Positions 1 to 46,631 of a DNA stretch of 64,000 bases are shown piece after piece. The notes under the pieces were generated by a model. The model had not been told where the DNA came from, did not search any database, and was given only the letters and a program-made list of their open reading frames with translations. The DNA is from Tillus elongatus (Eukaryota; Arthropoda; Insecta; Coleoptera; Cleridae). Made by a program: the position numbers and the translations under genes. The stretch covers positions 37,397,766-37,461,765 of the forward strand of contig OZ023267.1 of the NCBI GenBank assembly GCA_964006375.1, written 5' to 3'. How positions within the stretch are numbered: position 1 is the stretch's first letter; the number at the start of each line of letters is the position of its first letter.

Positions 1-353
1 TAATCGGAAAAAAAAATCGAAAAAGTTGACCGTTTTCAAAATACAGGTACTTTTTCAATAAAATTAAGTTAACGATTATGCGCAAACATTTTGTATTCTC
101 GAAGGCTACGATCTTAGTGAAAATTATGTGGGTCTGTTGTAGACACTTTTTAGCACAATAAAATGTACATCAAAAGAAACATATTTATTAAGAATTCAAC
201 AAAGCCCTTATATAAAACAACATCTATAAGACTATCACTTAAAAATAACTAGTTAACAAAATGGATATCGAAAAGACTTACAAATTGCATTAATCTACCT
301 AATTAAATTAATATCAAATTAAACTGCAACTTTAGAAGCAAAACAACAACAAA
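1..353. other. Unassigned AT-rich sequence
   Basis: No coding frame, repeat end or RNA gene was recognised. It lies downstream of the decayed transposase that follows and may be that element's own untranslated end or inverted repeat, but the partner end was not found. Confidence 0.5.
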
Positions 354-1337
354 TCAGAGTAAGTGTTCAAAGTGTTCACCATTTACGGCAATGCATTTTC
401 CCACTCGTTGATTAAAATTATCTCTTACTTTTAAAAACAATTTTGTTGAGCTCTGATATTAACACTCTGTACAATATTTTCCCATAATTGATGGCGGTTA
501 TTTATTTCATCTTTGTAGACCACTGACTTAAATAGTCCCAAAAGTAAAAATGCAGAGGATTTAAGTCGGGATTACGCGCTGGCCATGGGTGCACACTACC
601 CGTACCAATCCACCTTTGAGGCTAAATTTCATCTAAATAATTTCGCACATATCGGATATGACGTGCTGAAGCACCGCCATGCATGTACCAAGAGTCACTC
701 CTTAAAGTTACAGGTACATCTTCTAAAATGATCGGTAAATTATCTTTTAAAAACAAGAGATATGTTGCTCCGTTAAGCCTAGGTGGCAGTTCAAATGGTC
801 CCACAATACAATTTCCACGAATCCCACCCCAATGGTTATTGAAAATTCATGTTGAAAATGATGTTCGCGGATAGCATGAGGATTTTCAATCGCATAGGTA
901 TGGCTATTCCGCAAATTGAACTTACTCTTCTGGTGAATGAAGCTTCATCAGCAAATAAAATTGTCTTGTAGGATATTATATCCTCTAAATAGCGTTCTCT
1001 CATAAACTGGCAAAACTGAAGTCTTCTTGGTAAGTCCTGCGGTAAAAGATGCAGAACTCGAGTGAAATCAGACGGATGCAGCTTTTTTGCGTCTGATTCT
1101 GGACACCGAAGGTTTGCTTATACACGTTACTGCTTTAACACGTATCGTACTGCTTTCCTCGTCTTCTACAATACGAACTATAATTTCGTCTTCCATATCA
1201 GCATCAAATACACTCGGTCTTCCTGCATTTCTGTTTTTGGGATGAAGTGAGCCAGATTCACCTAATCTATCGTACAGTGCCTTAAAAGTTTTATGGTTTG
1301 GTTGCCTTTTATCAGGACAAAACTCAAAATAGCGTTG

Positions 1338-1338
<1 letters not shown>
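354..1338 (-). pseudogene. Decayed mariner/IS630-superfamily transposase, copy A
   Basis: Read on the minus strand, a helix-turn-helix N-terminal part (KALYDRLGESGSLHPKNR, about 1338-1068) is followed by a DDE-type core in several frames. LFADEASFTR keeps the first catalytic aspartate. The second motif, normally HDGAPAHF, reads HGGASARH and has lost it. The third motif reads NPDLNPLHFYFW, with His in place of Asp. The end matches the family C-terminus (GEHFEHLL, stop at 354-356). Frameshifts and stops interrupt it throughout. With two of three catalytic acids gone it cannot be an active transposase. Family placement rests on similarity to the better preserved copy at 26790-27869. Confidence 0.8.

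Positions 1339-1341
<3 letters not shown>

Positions 1342-1428
<87 letters not shown>
1342..1428. repeat. (TA)n microsatellite
   Basis: About 87 bp of pure TA. It interrupts or abuts the N-terminal end of the decayed transposase and lies about 65 bp upstream of the receptor start codon. Confidence 0.95.
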
Positions 1429-1432
<4 letters not shown>

Positions 1433-1493
1433 ACACACATGTACATATAGTAGTATATAGTAATAAGCTAAAAAATACACATACATAAACCTC

Positions 1494-34286
<32,793 letters not shown>

Positions 34287-34460
34287 CCAAAACGAAAAAA
34301 GCTTTTGAACGTAATATTTGAGCACTTTAAGACTGCACGTTTGTCTCAATAGACAAAATCAATTAAAGTAAGATTTCAATGTATCACACACTGAAAAAAT
34401 GCCAGTGCTTTAAGCTGCCGTTTTTTCTGTGTAAAAATCACAATTTTGGTGTTGTAATTA

Positions 34461-34466
34461 AATAAA
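34461..34466 (+). terminator. Probable polyadenylation signal
   Basis: AATAAA 175 bp after the receptor stop codon, followed by T/G-rich sequence. No other AATAAA was seen between the stop and it. Confidence 0.55.
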
Positions 34467-34556
34467 GTTTGATGATTACATGATTTTTTTTGCTTATAAT
34501 TTCTTCCCCATATGTCTTTTATGCATTACTACTATAATCTAATACAAAATAAGAAA

Positions 34557-36110
34557 ATTTCGGGACGCAGCAAGTGCGTTATAGTAGCGAATTTTCATAA
34601 GAATTGTACACTATTATTATACGACATATGAGTAAAGTTAATACTTTAAACTTATACAGACCTTGAAGATCGATTTTAGAGGTCCTAGTACGCGCACATT
34701 TGAAGAATTGTGTTACTATCGATATCTCTCTATTATCAAAAAATCTTGCGTTCTAACTCCTTTTGAGAAAAATGCCCAAAACTAAATTTTCTATGAAGCT
34801 AAATAACAAAATTTTGCTATATCTGTAGATAGTGTAAGTCTCTTTAAAAGAAATTTGTATTACAAATGTCATGAAAGTTGTACAAAAGATTTTCAAAAGG
34901 AAACTTAATCCATATTTAGAAAAGTAAAGTATCTGCCAAATTATAAACGTAGCAGTTATTTTTCCTTATTAATCGCCAGTATGATTTCGTTTTGGTCAAC
35001 CTAATCAATATCAACAATAACAAAATTATAATTTTAGGCTCAAAGGTGACATACTTATTTAGGCGTTTTAAACAAAAATGAGATCATGTTCAAAACGTAT
35101 GAAATCTGTGCACTATTGTTTCTTAAAATGTCAAAATAAAACATAAAATGCATACAATCATCGAGCTGGATTCGATCGCGTAACCTTCTGCTTATGAGGC
35201 AAGCGCGATACCACCAGCACCATCTAGGCATACGTCAAATAACGTTTTATTTGCGTAATACTTTAGATTAGCTTCATCCCCGGGATGTTATATTCAAAGT
35301 ATACGTAACAATTAATTACATAATTAGTAGAATTGCCAATGAAACACATCCCACGACTGTTTCGGTCTTATATGACGTCTTATGTTTAAGTTTAAGGATA
35401 AAACAAACTATTTTCTAATCATTTTTATAGAGACTTGGCTTGATTTTGTTTACATTCCTGCTATATTATGCGACAGCATAATATAGCTATGCTACGCTAA
35501 AACTGTATTTGGGGCCGTTAATAAACCTACAAATAGTTTATTTTAATAATTGATTGAATCCCCCAGTTAAATAAGAATCACTTGGCAAATTTTTAATTTC
35601 ATGTCGTCTTTCATTTTTCATAATTGCGGCCTAGATTTCACAATTGTTGGTTGCCGTAGTATGTTTTATGCCTGATATACATTTAGTTTGGTTACCGTTG
35701 ATGTATGGTTTATACCCGTTGTATGAATCAATCTACGCGCGGCAGTTAACTCCTCTGTCCGTCAGGCATTGGACTTTAACCACTAAGTGGTTTCAACGCA
35801 TGTCTTTGGGATTTTATTTTTAATTTAGGAAAAACTCTAAATATTGTGTACCAAATGACCTAAGATTCACAACATAGGTTTATTTGCACTATTGCTAGCC
35901 ACATATAAAGTATCATTCCAGTTACTCTGATACTTACAAAAAGATAGCGTTTGCAAAAAGTTTTCCCCGATTTTCCACCGAAAAAAACTTGAGCATAAAG
36001 GCTGATTAACGAACTCGACCTCGGTTTTTGCCGAAACAAGATTTTTGCAAAGTTTGATTGAAATACGTTTAGTATTTTTTGAGTTATTGCTCGGATACAT
36101 ACATACATAT
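34557..36110 (-). repeat. Composite repeat (hairpin end plus repeat X)
   Basis: Starts TTTCGGGACGCAGCAAGTGCG, continues as the copy at 21358 without its LINE tail, then repeat X with a tRNA-derived relic at 35158-35236 (minus). Ends near the (TA)n at 36115. Confidence 0.65.
35158..35236 (-). pseudogene. tRNA-derived relic
   Basis: Minus-strand text with a weak A box and the B-box-like GGTTACGCGATCGAATCC. Same position in the surrounding repeat as the relics at 23652 and 39868. Confidence 0.45.
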
Positions 36111-36111
36111 A

Positions 36112-36114
<3 letters not shown>

Positions 36115-36194
<80 letters not shown>
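36115..36194. repeat. (TA)n microsatellite
   Basis: About 80 bp of TA at the right end of the composite repeat, 120 bp before a hammerhead motif. Confidence 0.95.
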
Positions 36195-36198
<4 letters not shown>

Positions 36199-36314
36199 AG
36201 AGGGAAGGAGTAACAGTCGTTACACGTTAGCGTGCTAAAATATGTATGATATTAAGGGCAATTACGACCAACAATTGAGGGCTATATCTTAAAGAAAGTA
36301 ACTTTGTACTAAAA

Positions 36315-36354
36315 CTCAATATATTTCGCCAGGAGTTCCTGGCATCTTCAGGAG
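36315..36354 (-). ncRNA. Hammerhead ribozyme motif (minus strand)
   Basis: Minus strand: CTC (helix I), CTGAAGA core box, an extra T, helix II GCCAGG/CCTGGC with loop AACT, GAAA box, then TATATT as a weak helix III and cleavage site, and GAG closing helix I. Six perfect pairs in helix II next to both conserved boxes are unlikely by chance. Helix I is short (3 bp) and the predicted site ends UU rather than UC, so activity is uncertain. A relic of the same repeat lies at 46110-46215. Confidence 0.6.
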
Positions 36355-36359
36355 CACTA

Positions 36360-37167
36360 AAAATGAACAGAATTAGCACAAACATCTAGATTATGCATTA
36401 AAAACACTTACAGCACTGTAACTAATTATAAAAGCAAGGCCTAAACATTGAAAACAGGGCAGCTCTGCCACAAAACATGCCAAAAAACAACATTACAAAA
36501 AACATCCTTAAATTATATGTGGAACTCACGCGAACATTTCTACTTTCAAAACATTCAAAGCTAGTCATGAAAAAGTATAAAAAGTTGTCATTAATGTTAA
36601 AAAACTAAAAAAGCTTTGAAAAATTCGCGTGTAACAAAACAACCTCTTTGACTAAAACGGATCATCGAAGCGATTCATAAGGAAACCCTACACGCACCTG
36701 ATATCTGTCGGTGCTTATACAGAACCACAGCATAAGTTATGCTGCGACGGAACAGTCTGTAGTCTGTATAAAGAAATGAGTGCGAGAGGGAGAAAAAGTG
36801 AACAGGAGTAGAGGGTGGAAGATGTGGTGGTGACGAGAACAAAGAAAGTCCTTCACAGTAGTTCAATTGTTAATATAGATGAAATGAAAGACGTTAGACG
36901 AAGGACAATGTAATATTTTTAATTTCTAAAAAGTTCATCAGTTTAGTATTAACTTGAACGTTTCTCGATGTCTTATTCGTGTTCATCTTGAAGAGGTAAT
37001 AAAATAAATAGGAATAAGCACAAAACTATGGGATCATTATCATTAAAATAATAAAGGCGTATCAGTTAATGTGGGATTAAAAGTCAAGTGGTAATAACTA
37101 AATGCACTAAAATACTTTAAATTAAATAGGTACTGGTAGTGTGAAAACAGCATGTGAATGCAATTTA

Positions 37168-37169
<2 letters not shown>
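36360..37169. other. Intergenic filler
   Basis: No coding frame recognised. The left part continues the ribozyme-bearing repeat. Confidence 0.4.

Positions 37170-37242
<73 letters not shown>
37170..37242. repeat. (TA)n microsatellite
   Basis: About 72 bp of TA, about 195 bp before the second hAT copy. Confidence 0.95.
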
Positions 37243-37247
<5 letters not shown>

Positions 37248-37437
37248 TGGCTATATAGTAACTTCTTTTTGTACGTAAAAATTACTGACAGTGTAAAAGC
37301 TATACCATTTCTAGTAAGTACAAGTATTTGTTTACCTGTAATTCGCGATTATTATGTTTAAGGTGTGTTTTGTCGACTGTCGGCTGTCAGCAGCACAAAC
37401 CAGGGTGTATCTATAGGTATCTGGTTTCTGTTTGATC

Positions 37438-38153
37438 TAGTGATGGGTCGTTATTTAACTGTCAGCTATTTTTAAGCGGTTACCGAGCCGTAACGGTAAC
37501 CACCAGTTATGGATTTATAAAAATAACGGCTTAAAAAGTAACGCTTTTTACACTAAACTAGAATTCGGAGTCGTGTCTGTATCAGTTCTACTGCAACTAG
37601 GTTCGATGAATAAACATCGGTTTTCATCGGCAACTGTAATTTAACCATTTAACGGGATGAATAGCCTTGAGATTGGGAATGCTAAATTTGTATAGTTATA
37701 CAGTATAGAGCGGACTCTACTTCGTAACATTATTATTTATACTAGCGTGCTCGCTCTCGCTCACAGCTTTAGGGACGTACGATCTTCGGTACAATAAAAC
37801 GGTTTAATTTTAACTTTAACCGGTTGTTGATGGGGATACGGCATACGGACACTACTACACAGAGTTATTCTGTTAAACTGAGAAGCTGTTATTTTTGAAA
37901 CAGTTGAGTTTCCCACTAGTATGTAAAGCCAAATATTTAATAATAAAAAATGTTGGGTGAAAAGATGAATTTCTGTAAAAACGTGTTATTACTTTCACTA
38001 TAGACAACGCAAAATAGGGTTATTTCACGTGAAATTAAAGTACTTATTTATTTAAATTTATATACATTACCTAAGAAAACAGTTAACACGTCATTTTCGT
38101 TTGTCTGATAATAGTTATCAAATTGATAAAAAAATATAATGAATAAAAATTAA

Positions 38154-38247
<94 letters not shown>

Positions 38248-39140
38248 GGTATTTCCAAATATATGCGAAAAATTTTACAGGGTGATTCTGTGGAGAAAAA
38301 TAAGGGGTGTCTTTTTATTAAGTTTTTCTTGAAACCCCTTCTCCTCCAAGTTACAGCCCTTTGAAATTTTTGAAACTAATTTTAAAACAACGAATATTAA
38401 AATAAGTAAATAAACAATTAATACTATATATCTTCCAATATTTTTTTTAAACTCAAACTCAATTTTTTATACTGTTGGCTGTTGTTTGCACAGATTTTAA
38501 AAGTGGACTGATAAAAACGACCAGTGAACCGAAAATGTAACTAGAGATAGAGATCTTTCAAAGAAAGAATAAAAGCATAATGTAATAACAAACCATATGT
38601 ACAGAATAAAGGCAAATTTCTTTACCGAAATTTTATGAGCTGCGTTATGTTATGGAGTTCTTAGAATCACTCCCTGTGTAGCAATTAAAGGTCTAACGTC
38701 TAACGTCCCAAGACGTGATAAATAATGATATTTATTGATTCTTGCTGTGGCATTGACATTTACGTAAAGACCCCTCATAAAATAAATTTGTTAGAAATGA
38801 CTAGTTTATAATTCCTAAAACATCTAAGTAAATACTAATATAAGACTCCTTTCTGATTTCTAAAAGTTTCACTTCAGATGGCCAAAGATTTACGACACGC
38901 TTATTATAATTTCTTAACCCTTTGTTTCCTTTTCATATCGACAAAATTTGAGATTCATACACTACGTGAAATAACGGGGTAAAAATACAATGCATTTATA
39001 CTAGTGTGCCCGCTCTCGCTCACAGCTTTGGGAATGTAGGATACTATCGATCGACTATCCAGTTTAAAATAACTGAAGCCGTTATTTTCAACGGTTATTA
39101 TTAAATAGCGTTAACGTCTTCAACTGTTAACAGAAAATAA
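37438..39140. mobile_element. Non-autonomous hAT element, copy 2 (right end lost)
   Basis: Starts TAGTGATGGGTCGTTATTT as copy 1 and follows it through (TA)n (38156-38244) and the small inserted element tacagggtatttccaaatat. It stops at ACTGTTAACAGAAAATAA without the CCCATCACTA end. It retains more of the inserted small element than the other two copies. Confidence 0.85.
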
Positions 39141-39246
39141 ATTGTCCGGAAAGTTGAAAGACGAAGTAATTTTTAAAGTTCCTTGAGGACAATTACTGCT
39201 CTTACCGAGCACAGCACACCGTAAGCCTAATAATAACAATCACATA

Positions 39247-40280
39247 ATTTCTGGACTCAGCAAGTGCATTATAGTGGTGAATTTCCACAAGAATTGTACA
39301 CTATTCTTATACGGCATATTACTCAAATTAATACTTTAAACTTACACAGACCTTGAACATCGATTTTAGAGGTCCTAGTACATGCACATTTGAAAAATTC
39401 TTTCCAAAGTGTTACCATCAATATCTCTCTATTATCCAAAAAATCTTGTGTTCTAACTCGTTTTGAGAAAAATGCCCAAAATTTTCTATGAAGCTAAAAA
39501 AATTAATTTTGTTATATCTGTAGATAGTGTAAGTCTCTTTAAAAGAAACTTGTATTAGAAATTTTATTGAAGTTATAAAAGATTTCCAGAAGAAACTTAA
39601 TTCATATTTAGAACTATCTGCCAAATTATAAACGTAGCAATTATTTTTCATTATTAACCGCCAGAATGATTTCGTTTTAGTCAACCTAATCAAACCGGTT
39701 TTTTCAATATCAACAATAACAAAATGTCTGCTGAAAATTATAATTTCAGACTCCAAGGTGACAAAGTTATTCAGGCGTTTTAAACAAAAATGAGATCTTG
39801 TTCAAAACGCATGAAATCCGTGCAATATTGTTTCTCCAAATGTTAAAATAAAAGAACAACAAAAAACATATATTCATCAAGCTGGAATCGATCAGGCAAC
39901 CCTGTGCGTAGAAGACAATCACGCTACCATTGAGCTATCTAAGGATACGTTAATTTTGTTTACATGACACACCAGCTTCATTATATGTACTAAAGGTAGA
40001 ATTGCCATTGAAACACAATCAATGACTGTTTCTTATATGACGTCTTATGTTTACGTTTAAAGATAAAAAAGAAACTATTTTAAAAGCTGTTTTATAGAGA
40101 TTTGACTTGATTTTGTTTACATTTCTACTATATTATGCTACACTTTCAATCTAAAACTGTATTTGGGGCCGTTCATCAAGCTACAAATATAGTATATTTT
40201 AAAAATTGATTGAGTCCCTAGTTAAATAATAATTAGGTGCTTGGCAAATTTTTAATTTCATGTCGAAAAAATGATCCAAA
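39247..40280 (-). repeat. Composite repeat (hairpin end plus repeat X)
   Basis: Starts TTTCTGGACTCAGCAAGTGC and follows the layout of 34557-36110 with a tRNA-derived relic at 39868-39946. It ends within repeat X. Confidence 0.65.
39868..39946 (-). pseudogene. tRNA-derived relic
   Basis: Minus strand: TAGCTCAATGGTAGCGTGAT (A-box-like) and GGTTGCCTGATCGATTCC (B-box-like). Third member of the set with 23652 and 35158. Confidence 0.5.
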
Positions 40281-40552
40281 TTGCAATATGGTTTTACACG
40301 GTTTGTGTTTTTTTGGAAGTGAAGGCACTTGCTAGAATTTGGGATTGAATGGATAAGTAATAAAAAAAATTAACTAATTTAGTACGTCAAAATTCAAGTA
40401 ATCAATGTCATTCTGAAAATCTAGTTTATAATATTTGGATCCAACCTGTCAATATTGCAGCCCAAGCCGAAACTTGTAGTTGTTATGATGACATGTACAA
40501 TTATTATCAATAAACCATTATTACTATTACTATACATACATACATACATATA
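40281..40552. other. Intergenic filler with retroposon-like tail
   Basis: The stretch 40390-40515 resembles part of the sequence at 30292-30650 and 44010-44380. A short TACA run precedes the transposon end. Confidence 0.4.
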
Positions 40553-42399
40553 CAGAGTGGCGCATTGAAAACGAAACAGACCGATTTGCGCCTAGAGATT
40601 TTTTTTTAAGAAACGCTGAAACACGTCGATTTTAATATTGAGGGGGACATGTTTTGACATAAAACTCAACTTTGTCACATCAACCCCTTAAGGGTGGTGA
40701 TAACAACCCTTATATTTTAAATAGGGAACATGGGTCGAGTGTTGCATCATTTAAAATCTCTTTCTTTTCTGAATTCAGCACACTATTTTTTTTGGAAGTT
40801 TTATCAACTCGTTTAAAACTATTCACAGTTGGAGTTGCAAGAACGTAATCCATTCATTGTGAAATTCACTAATTAGTCAATTTTTCGTTCAAAAAAACTA
40901 AAAAACAAAACCAAACGTTCAAAAATGTTTATTCAGTTAAGTAAGTGTTCCAATTGTTGACCACCAGCTTCCATAGAAAAGTACAAATTTTGTTCAAAAC
41001 GAGCTCTGACATTCTGGAGCATTTGTCGAGTTATTAGACGGCATTCTTCAACAATGCGTCGTCGTAATTCTTCCAGAGACTCCGGTTCTGTTGCGTAAAT
41101 TCTACTCTTTAAATGGCCCCATAGAAAGAAGCCTAAAGGAGTTAAATCCGGTGATCTAGGGGGCCACTCAATAGCACCTCTACGCCCAATCCATTGTCCT
41201 GGAAACTCTCTGTTCAAAAACTCACTAACACGTTGTGAAAAATGCGGAGAGACTCCATCTTGTTGAAACACTAATTGATTTACTTGATAGCGATCATCAT
41301 TTTCAACAATGTCAATTAGTAGAGGGTAAACGATATCTTCTAGTAACTCCATCAAGAAAAATTGGTCCGATTAAACGGTCTCCAAAAATGCCAGTCCAGG
41401 CATTCAATTTCTGTGGAGTTTGAGTGTGGACTTCGTGAAAAATTATTGGATTATTATCTGCCCAATAACGACAATTATGACGATTGACTGTAGAGTTTAA
41501 TAAAAACGTACACTCGTCTGAAAAACAGATATTGAACAGAAAGTTCCCGTTATCAGCTATTCGTGCAGTCATAACTTCACCAAACTCCAGCCGCCGATCA
41601 AAATCAGCTTCATTCAGTTGTTGTACAAGATGAATTTTATACGGGTGAAATTTATGATGCTTCAATATTCGCTGAATAGTTCTTCTTTTGATGTTTGAAA
41701 CAGTGGCCAATTTTTTCGTGCTCAAAGTTGGGTCTGCAGCAATTTGTTCTAAAACTTCACTCTCAGTAGTCTCATTTCTAACCGGAAATCACGTCCAGGA
41801 TCCCGTTTTTTGTTGGCTACTGAACCACTTTGTGGAAGCTTTGCAACTAACTCCAAAATGTATTTTCTGTTAACATGTCTGTTCGGATGTCGTTCATTAA
41901 ACAAATTTGCGGAACGGTTGGCACAGTCATCGTTTTTGAAAAAAAGAGTAATTATTTCACTTATTTCTTCTACAGAATACACCATTGTGAAATTAATTTT
42001 TGGTAGTACTATCAAGTATCAAACCGACCGATAAACTGAAATAATAAACCGCATTTCTCTCATTCCGATAAGAAATGTTAGTCAATTTTTTGTTTACAAA
42101 CCAACAAAACATTGACTATCAGCAAATTTCTTATCGTAATGAGTGAAATGCGTTTTTACATCTTCAACTGTGAATAATTTTTAAACGAGTTGATGAAACT
42201 TCCAAAAAAAATTGTGTGTTGAATTCAGAAAAGAAAGAGCTTTCAAATGATGTAACACTCGATCCATGTTCCCTATTTAAAATATAAGGGTTGTTATCAC
42301 CACCCTTAAGGGGTTGATGTGGCAAATATTAAAATTGACTTGTTTCTTAAAAATAAATTTCTCTGGACGCAAATCGGTCTGTTTCGTTTACAATGCGCC

Positions 42400-42405
<6 letters not shown>
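40553..42405 (-). mobile_element. Mariner-type transposon with ~250-290-bp inverted repeats
   Basis: Left end CAGAGTGGCGCATTGAAAAC after TA, right end ACAATGCGCCACCCTA before TA. Inverted repeats run about 40553-40840 and 42160-42405 and share aaccccttaagggtggtg and gaacatgggtcgagtgt texts. A transposase relic lies between them. The right flank is a (TA)n (42404-42485) inside a hairpin-end repeat. Confidence 0.88.
40933..41985 (-). pseudogene. Frameshifted mariner-type transposase, copy E
   Basis: Minus strand, three pieces: MVYSVEEISEIITLFFKNDD to about 41749, then KLATVSNIKRRTIQRILKHH through CFSDECTF to about 41340, then LVFQQDGVSPHF to WPPRSPDLTPLGFFLWG, ending at 40933. Two frameshifts separate the pieces. 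The first two catalytic Asp are kept, but the third position, Asp in the copy at 26790 (NPLDFYLWG), is Gly here (TPLGFFLWG). The spacing otherwise matches that copy, so both belong to one broad family. Confidence 0.87.
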
Positions 42406-42492
<87 letters not shown>

Positions 42493-42597
42493 AAAGTAAA
42501 ACGGACCTTGGATTTGGGTTCTAGAGGCACTAATTCGTGCTCATTTGTTATTATTACCTCTCTATCAGTGAATTATCTTAATGAAAATTCACTAAAA
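42404..42597 (-). repeat. Hairpin-end repeat fragment with (TA)n
   Basis: (TA)n 42404-42485, then the 5' terminal part in minus orientation (ggatttgggttctagagg, then ACCTCTCTATCAGTGAATT) ending GAAAATTCACTAAAAAGG. The other half was cut off, probably by the transposon at 40553-42405. Confidence 0.7.
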
Positions 42598-43498
42598 AGG
42601 CGTTTTAAAGCAAGAAACAGCATCTATGACTTTGACAAATGAATGACAATAACAAGCTGATTTTTTTATTCAAACCCAGGACATATTCAATATGCCACAT
42701 AACAATAGAACATGTTCAGATTTGATTATCGTATTGATGTTAAAGTTAAATCTAAAGTTTGGAATATGCCGATAACACCTGAGAACGTTTCTTAACTCAA
42801 TTACAGCTAAAGTTTTATCAGCGAACTCGTTCTATTTCTTACTCTAACATGTTACATAGTTTGTAACAGTACTTTCTCTAAGTAGAGATGTTGGACGGAT
42901 CAATTATAGTAACAGTAGTTTCAGTGGAATTGTTACGGATCAGAAGAATGAGAATGGCGCTCGGCAGTTGAACGGAACCGTGATCTCAAGAAACCATAAA
43001 GTCGAGTCCGCCACTTTACCGCAAGCCACAGGCTTCTCCTATTATTATTATATGTTGGCCAAGTGGAATAGGAAGCAGAAATCCGTAGGTTTTTCTTTTG
43101 TACAAAGTTGCTTTCGTCATACCTGGTGTATATCCGGCTTGCGCATTATCTTTCAAGCATACAATGCATTTGAGTCGAAAGTTAAGGAAATACCCAATTG
43201 TATTTATTTACATTGTAAAATATTTTATTTGCCACCTGTTTACATAACAATGGATATAATACAAAACAAAACGAATAGGGAACACACACCGATTGTAACG
43301 ATCTACCAATAAATAATCTCAGTGTTGGCCAATTGCTACGGGGAGACCAAATAATCGAGTTTTAGTAGACAAAATTCCGGAAAAAGTTCCGGTTTTCTTT
43401 CGGAAAACTTTTATATCTCTTAAAACAACAAATCAACGCAGATTCAATTATAAAACCTATACTATACAACAAAACTGAGATCTCTAAGTTAAAAAAAC
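42598..43498. other. Intergenic filler
   Basis: A frame at 42968-43312 has no recognisable domain and is probably chance. No other feature seen. Confidence 0.4.
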
Positions 43499-44009
43499 GT
43501 CTGGACGCAGCAAGTGCGTGGAAGTGCATTTTCATAAAAATGTTTTTAATTACAAATATATCGCTCTAATGCGAGCAGGCATCAATCTGGTTACCGGTAT
43601 AACCTATATAGTAGAAACAATGTACCACATTTTATCAAAATTACTTATTGTTTGAAAATGTACAAAAATTTTCCGAAAATAAACTTTAAATGTTGGTTTC
43701 CTAGTCAACAAACCATACGTTAATAGCAAACTGAGTTGTAGAAATTTGAAGATTTAATGAAAATTCGCTACCAAAACGGACTTACTGCGTCTAGGTTTTT
43801 TTTTCTTAAAAACACGCATCATATTTCGATAAAAGATGCAATAATATAGGGGTGCTCGAAAAAAAAAACAATTGTAGAGATCACCAACTACTTATGGACC
43901 ATCCTATAATTGTCAAAATATTTTTATAAGAGGCAGCTTAAGACACCATATAATTAACGTATACAATTTTTTCTCGTATCTTGTATAATAACAATTGTAT
44001 TGTAGGGTT
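43499..44009. repeat. Short inverted-end element and dispersed block
   Basis: A short element runs from GTCTGGACGCAGCAAGTGCG (43499) to CTTACTGCGTCTAGG (about 43797). It is followed by the dispersed repeat block (ggaccatcctataattgtc). Confidence 0.65.
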
Positions 44010-44380
44010 AATTATGCCAGAATGAAGCGGTTTAATTTTGTATAAAATTTTATAAATTTGCTATAAACATGGAAAGTAAATGAAGAAGGATGACGGGAAA
44101 GTAATGATGGATGTGTAAAGATTAGTAGTAAATAAAGGCAGTGATTGGAAATGTAAGATGGAAGAAAAAATGGTATAAAAAGTTTATTTAAAATGGTTTG
44201 TCAAAATTCGAAGTATGTCATATTTGGATAATGCAGTGTCAAGTATTTTTAGAATAAACTGTTTAAATTATGTCACTATATACAACACAAGGCAAAATGG
44301 ACTTACTGTATAGAGGTATTGTGTAAGTTCAGCCAATAAAGTATAAGTATAAGTAAGTAAATGTATCACCCTGTATATAT
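44010..44380 (+). repeat. Retroposed non-coding sequence
   Basis: Diverged relative of 30292-30650 (shared taaataaaggcagtgattgg and tttgtcaaaattcgaagt texts), ending with AATAAAGTATAAGTATAAGT. No coding frame. Confidence 0.45.
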
Positions 44381-44389
44381 GTAAACAGA

Positions 44390-45335
<946 letters not shown>

Positions 45336-45879
45336 GTTAGAAAAAAAATATGTTTGGTGCCACTGCAGGTCAGAGGAAGACATAAGTCCGAATTTTGTGT
45401 GTGGTAAACCAAATATATTAAATATTACAGACGAAGAATAACTTTTCTTGGGGCAAAAAGGTCAAGCTGTACGAGAAACATTACTTTGAAATTTTTATAG
45501 TTTCTATTCTAAAGATGTGACGATTCGAAACGTCAAAATTGGTGATTTTTTAAACCAATTTTATGGAACTGGTGTGGCCCAAGAGTGGCAAATATCACAT
45601 AAAATGTATTTAGGAAGGTCCTAGATTTATGTTTCAACTGTTACTCTCCTTTGATTTAAATATTTGCAAACCATGCATTTGAAAAAAATATTACAAGATA
45701 AATAATTCAAGACAGTAGAAAATTCACACACGACCTTATGTGATTTTAGTCGGCAAATATACCTGGTATCATATTCCACTTCGCATGTTCTCTGCTGCTA
45801 AATGGCAAAGGGGACTAGTGTATCGGCAACTAATTGTCCCCCAGCGCAGGTTCAAATCCTGATGATAACTGATTGCCTA
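45336..45879. other. Intergenic filler
   Basis: No gene or repeat end recognised. Confidence 0.4.
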
Positions 45880-46095
<216 letters not shown>

Positions 46096-46109
46096 GCTTA
46101 CTTTTATAC

Positions 46110-46215
46110 TTCTAAGGGCAATTACGACCAAACCTACGGGCGTAAAACTTGAAGAGTCACTTTGTACTAAAACTCTATATATTTTGGCATTTCGCGCCAC
46201 CATCTTCATGAACCA
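46110..46215 (-). ncRNA. Decayed hammerhead-bearing repeat
   Basis: The text taagggcaattacgaccaa and tttgtactaaaactc is shared with 36254-36320. On the minus strand the core box reads ATGAAGA (first C lost) and helix II no longer pairs. Treated as a dead relic. Confidence 0.4.
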
Positions 46216-46631
46216 CTCAAAAATGTTAAAAAGGTCACAAAACATACGTAATAACACATAAAGTTGAGGACTAATCAAAGTTTACCAAAGCATACAGAAA
46301 AGGAGAACAGTGCAAAAACATAACAAAACAAAAACAATCTCCTACGGAGGAACCATAGACATCAGACACTTGGATCTGAAAACCACAAGAGTGAATTCCT
46401 TCTATGGTACAATCTCCTGTTTTCTGATTCCCTAACTAACAAAATCAGCCACCTGACCTATCAAAGCTGTGTCTTTCTGAGGAGATAGCGATGTGAAGTT
46501 ATAATTTGCAGCACTCTTCAGCATAACACAGCACACAGAGCAGCCAGCACGCTGGCTTCGGTATCAAGTTATAGATTTCGTTAAGTAGGTAGACTTGGAA
46601 AACCCAAATCACCACAACAGATTTTCAAAGA
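46216..46631. other. Intergenic filler
   Basis: No gene recognised. The right part is the flank of a ribozyme-like inverted pair. Confidence 0.35.

Noticed and set aside
42968..43312. 114-residue frame
   Set aside because: No domain, no conserved composition, no splice or repeat context. Probably chance.
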